DNA of 64,000 nucleotides, from the NCBI RefSeq assembly GCF_932526225.1, contig NC_064045.1, positions 5,166,498 through 5,230,497 of the forward strand. Reading direction: 5' to 3'. This DNA is from Nematostella vectensis. Taxonomy: Eukaryota; Cnidaria; Anthozoa; Actiniaria; Edwardsiidae. A program made the translations under genes and the position numbers. This document shows positions 50,701 through 56,700 of the stretch, one piece after another (position 1 is the stretch's first letter; the number at the start of each line of letters is the position of its first letter). Below the pieces are notes generated by a model, which did not search any database, was not told the DNA's origin, and worked only from the letters and a program-made list of their open reading frames with translations.

Positions 50701-53700
50701 TCGACTGTATACCGCACAATTGTTTTCACGCTGTCACGCTATCCACCGCATTCACGCTACGCTATCTACCGCTCAATTGCTGTCACGCTACCTACCGCTC
50801 AATTGCTGTCACGCTATCTACCGCTCAATTGCTGTCACGCTACCTACCGCACAATTGCTGTCACGCTACCTACCGCTCAATTGCTGTCACTCTATTTTCC
50901 GCACAATTGCTGTCACGCTATCTACCGCTCAATTGCTGTCACGCTATCTACCGCACAATTGCTGTCACGCTATCTACCGCTCAATTGCTGTCACTCTATT
51001 TTCCGCACAATTGCTGTCACGCTATCTACCGCTCAATTGCTGTCACGCTATCTACCGCACAATTGCTGTCACGCTATCTACCGCACAATTGCTGTCACGC
51101 TACCTACCGCTCAATTGCTGTCACTCTATTTTCCGCACAATTGCTGTCACGCTATCTACCGCTCAATTGCTGTCACGCTATCTACCGCACAATTGCTGTC
51201 ACGCTATCTACCGCTCAATTGCTGTCACTCTATTTTCCGCACAATTGCTGTCACGCTATCTGCCGCACAATTGCTGTCACGTTATTTACCCCACGATTAC
51301 TGTGCCACGCATCTACCGCAAAATTGCTGTCTAGCTATCTACTGCACAATTGCTGTCACGCTATCTACTGCACAATTGCTGTCACGCTATCTACTGCTCA
51401 ATTGCTGTCACGCCATCTACCGCACAATTGCTGTCACTCTATTTTCCGCACAATTGCTGTCACGCTATCTACCGCTCAATTGCTGTCACGCTATCTACCG
51501 CACAATTGCTGTCACGCTATCTACCGCACAATTTCTGTCACGCTATCTACCGCACAATTGCTGTCACGCTATCTGCCGCACAATTGCTGTCACGCTATCT
51601 ACCGCACAATTGCTGTCACGCTATCTGCCGCACAATTGCTGTCACGTTATTTACCCCACGATTACTGTGCCACGCATCTACCGCAAAATTGCTGTCACGC
51701 TATCTACTGCACAATTGCTGTCACGCTATCTACTGCACAATTGCTGTCACGCTATCTACTGCTCAATTGCTGTCACGCCATCTACCGCAAGTGCTGTCAC
51801 GCTATCTACCGCACAATTGCTGTCACGCTACCTACCGCACAATTGCTGTCACGCTATCTACCGCACAATTGCTGTCATCCTATCTACCACAAAATTGCTG
51901 TCACGCTATCTACCGCACAATTGCTGTCACGCTATCTACCGCACAATTGCTGTCACGCTATCTACCGCACAATTGCTGTCACGCTATCTACCGCACAATT
52001 GCTGTCACTCTATTTGCCGCACAATTGCTGTCACGCTATCTACCGCACAATTGCTGTCACGCTATCTACCGCACAATTGCTGTCACGCTATCTACCGCAC
52101 AATTGCTGTCACTCTATTTGCCGCACAATTGCTGTCACGCCATCTACCGCAAGTGCTGTCACGCTATCTACCGCACAATTGCTGTCACTCTATCTACCGC
52201 ACAATTGCTGTCACGTTATTTACCGCACGATTACTGTGCCACGCATCTACCGCAAAATTGCTGTCACGCTAGTCGTACGTGCTGACATGTCACCTTTTCG
52301 CACTATAACATCATCTCGGCGCAAAATCTAAAAGGCTTCTTCTCTTGCATTATTCATTTAGTTGTTTTGTGGGCTTATGTCTGAATTTCTGTAATGCCAT
52401 CTCATAAGTTGCGTTACTTTCCTTAAAGGCTGGCACGAAGTAGATGACTCCAAGCCTCGTTTTCAAGGCAGACTTGTCGTGATTGACGATCTGTTTAGTC
52501 GTGTCTGGAAAAGCCACGACCAGTTTACACCCCAACCCTCTCACGACTCAAACCGACCGCGCAGCGCAGTCACTAGCGGGGAGATTGGTAAGAGAGTGCA
52601 CGTAATTACAAAGCGATGTACTCGGTTTATTTAAAAAGAGTTAGTCGACTTTTAATGTCCGTGTATTCGACTTTATTTAAAAACCTGATTTATTGTTCCC
52701 CTCGCGGAAACTCCAAAATGGTAGATAATTGTTAGAAATTGAAAACAATATAGCGAAAATCATTGATCCGTCCACCATGTTTGTTTGTGACCCGAGGAGC
52801 CTTGGAAACAAGTTTTTATTTGCAATACGTAAAGCCCAGTGCAAGGTATCCACACGCAATCCTCATAGCCAAATTTGTTCTTGCGCGACTGTCGTTGATA
52901 GGGGACTTGCGTTCAGAGATCACGTGACCTTTTTGGGTGGCAAATTGAAAACAGAATGATCAAACAAAAAAAATCAGAAATGGCTGCGCTCGTCACACCA
53001 GAAAACGACGAAGAAATAAAATCTTTAAATGAAACTAAACCCTTTCTGAAAAAAAGAGTTCTGTTATTTTTTTCGTAAGAGCTTAATAAGTTGCTCTTTG
53101 TTGCTGTTATTTTGCCGCTAAGAGCCTGAGGGCGCGCTAGTTTGGCACCCAAACAGTCACGTGATCTCTTAGCGCAAGTTCCCTATTTAAAGCCATTTAT
53201 TGTCTGGGATAGCGCGTTGTCAATTAGATAACCGTGACCAATAAATTTCCTTGCTGTGTGCAGTCAAATGGTTTATTCATGACGCGACAGTGACAAGATG
53301 AAAGCCATCGATTGGTTTAGATAGTTGATTGACTACGCGCCCTTACTAGAAAGGAATTTGGATTTGCCGAGGTCGCGCAACAACGAAATTGCTTACAACC
53401 ATACTAAATGCATTGTTGCTTTCACAGATGGCGAATTTGAGACCTCTCCCAAGTCGAGTCGAAGACAAGCGATGAAAAAGAGCATTTACAAGTACACTAA
53501 CATCTTCTTTCACTCCGCGCCAAAATTCGCCAGGAATATGAAAAGGTATAATTGTAGTCGGTCTAATGGAAATCGAGTTATTATAAGTTGATGAGATTGA
53601 TGGAAGTTATTATGTCTTTTTCAGTAAGGATGGGTGTTGACTTGTAAAGTTTGTAAGGGGAATTATCATTTTGGATGTCCCAACTTAACCGGAGGTTTTT

Positions 53701-56700
53701 GAAAACTTTTTTTTCTACGGTATTTCAAAAACATACCTATCCACACGAAGCGTATTTAAATGGTAACCCGAAAACACCAGTACGTGTGGACACATCAACA
53801 TCTATTTATCTAACTTGCAAACATCAAAGTATGACACTAAGCAAGTATTACAGGAATAATTAAAAAAAAATGATTTAAATTTTTGGAGGTAGAGTGTTTC
53901 TGAATTCGTCATATGAGAGTGTGATATAAGTTGATGGAAGATCTGAAATTACAGTAGGATTAGACGTTTTCGAAGACCTTCGGCTACGTGAGGCCAGGGC
54001 CTAAGTATGGGCGGGGCCTAAGTATGGACGGGGGCTAAGTATGTCTTACTCGTGATTTTAGGGGCGTGTATCTCGCTACGCTGTTATACTCGAGTGAAGA
54101 TCGCGTGATGGTCACACACGAGGAAAACATACCCGCGGTAGAAGTAGACGATAACTACCCTACCACATTCCTGCAAGACTTCTGCTGGCTGATGAAGGTA
54201 CCATATCACGTGGCTGACGAGCAATAATAACGTGATTTATGACGAGCTATAATTACGTGATTTATGACGAGCTATAATCACGTGATTTATGACGAGCTAT
54301 AATCACGTGATTTATGACGAGCTATAATCACGTGATTTATGACGAGCTATAATCACGTGATTTATGACGAGCTTTAATCACGTGATTTGTGACGAGCTTT
54401 AATCACGTGATTTGTGACAAGCTATAATCTCGTATTTTATGACGAGCTATAATCACGTGATTTATGGGCTATATATTATAGTCCATTTTCGGATTTCACT
54501 GTGTCCGCTGATTTGATATACATAGGACGCATACATGTTTTTATCTCAGGTTGCGTGCACGTGGAAAGACGTCAAGAAGCTCAAGCAGGAAGTAGAGAAG
54601 AACTCGGCGTCCACTTCCGTGCTCTTTCGCTGTAAGCTGCTCTGCGCTGTCGATGCCTTACAGGTGTGCCTCAGTAGTATACAAAACCATGTTTGGAAAC
54701 CCAGGGATTTTTTTACGTTTCATCCACAAAAGAACTTGGTCAAATATCGGTTGCAATATCAGTTGCACTATACAGTATACACCTATTTCACAAAAGGTTG
54801 TCAGTGCAAATGGCGAATGGCAAATGGCTTATGGGTACTAATTATTCGTAAAATTAAAGGTGTTCAATACAGTTCAGCCATGTCAGAGCCAAATATTGGT
54901 AACCTTTAATGGATAATTGTTTTAATTTAAATATATTCTTCTAGACGCATGGTTACTTTCTGTCGTAGAACTGCCATTTGCCAATCGCCATTTGCACTGA
55001 CAACCTTTATTGAAAAAGGTGTAATAAATCACAAACCTCGGCATGGAGGTCGTTAGATTCAGAGCAATGACATGTCTCGCAACAAGTTCTGACAAAGTTG
55101 TATCCAGTTGTATTCTCCGAGAATGGTGAAAAACCTGCAAAAATAATCAGCTTGTTAGTGCTTGAAGTTAAGCGACACACCCATCTTTTTGGTTCGCTAA
55201 AACATCTCAAGTTTGAGCATAATATGTTTTCATGATGATTGTCGTTTTTCAACGTTTCCTTTTTTTTCCCGTAGAGCGCCCTCGGTCGACAGAATCTTGG
55301 TCAGCTGCATTACAAACCAGTCAAGGACCGCAACGGCAGTACTGTTATCGTTGTCGTCAATTACCTACACGTAAGTATGCATACACCACGCATCGCAAAG
55401 GAGATTGGGATTGAGGTTACATTGAGTCTTAATAAGGATGGGTATCCAGTCATAATTCGTCCACAAACCGATTAGTCAACAACCAACTCGTCCACAAGTT
55501 GAGTCAACTTCATCCATAAGTAAAGTAAACTCGTCCACAAAAATAGAGTCAATACGTCCACGCATAATTTTAACAAAAAAGTAGCCTCATAGCATAAGTG
55601 TTTCATATAAAAACGTTTAACTGTGAAAAAGAGAGTTTTATATGAAACACTTATTTTTATATGAACACTTATGCTACGAGGCTACGAGGCCACTTTTTTG
55701 TTAAAACTATGTGTGGACGAATTGACTCTATTTTTGTAGACGAGTTGACTCAACTTGTGGACGAGTTGGTTGTGGACGAATCGGTTTGTGGACAAATTGA
55801 CTGTAAACCTAAGGATGCAATTTGCTGAAAAGGTTTGGGTAATAGGGGACTAAAATGCTACATTTTTATAAGTGATTGGGCAGAGATTTATCTGTAAAGC
55901 AATCCTTTATTTGAACGTGTATTTTATGCCTATCAATGAGAATCTAGCAATAAGATATTATTTTACAAATAAATAAAGTCTCCAGTCAAGGATTTATAAA
56001 TGCATTTATGATAGGCAGGTGTGTTGCTCCCCTCCACCAATAAAAATGACATGTTGCACATTACATTTATGCGTGCGCAAACCCATTGCAAATCCTGGCT
56101 AAGCGCCTGAGTCCATTACCGATAATTTCCTTGGCTTTCTTTAGATAAAACCACTTGCCTTCCTCGCTGGCAGTAGCGGGTCTAGGGGGAGGGTTTAGCG
56201 GATTTAACCCCCCCTTGAGTTGCCAGAAAGCCACACGTAACAAAATAAATTACCCCTCCCCCCTTTGTCACTGAGCTAATCCCCCCCCCCCCCCCCCTCT
56301 TAGCGAAAAACCATATCCGCCCCTGACTGGTCTTGCGTCTGTTCACAGCACTCGAGTCTGTTTCGTCCTCGTATTATGTCCCTCAAGTGGACGTCTCTCA
56401 GCAAGCTTCAGAAGAAGCTCTCGTACCAGCCGGGTGATCCACTAGATCTGTGCTATGCCTCGGACATGCTTATTACCACTGTTAAGGTAAAACGCAGCTC
56501 AAAAGTCCAAGACATTTAAAGGGGCTTTATCATAGAGTTCGTGTAGCTTGCATATTTGATTCGGGAGTAAGCAGCTACGCGTAGGCTATTTAAAATCACA
56601 TACGCATTAGAAACACCTCAATTCTGTCAGTATATCAGGCGTATGAAATGTGATCCACAAAATTTTGGTTAGTCTCCAGTCTCTTTTCTCAAAGGCGGAA

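Noticed and set aside
50592-52331. A 579-codon ORF (and overlapping ones of 489, 311 and 204 codons) with Cys/His-rich repeats
   Set aside because: All three frames of a 26-bp minisatellite without stops stay open (3 x 26 = 78). It is intronic in ANKFN1 and the peptide is simply the repeat read in rotating frames.
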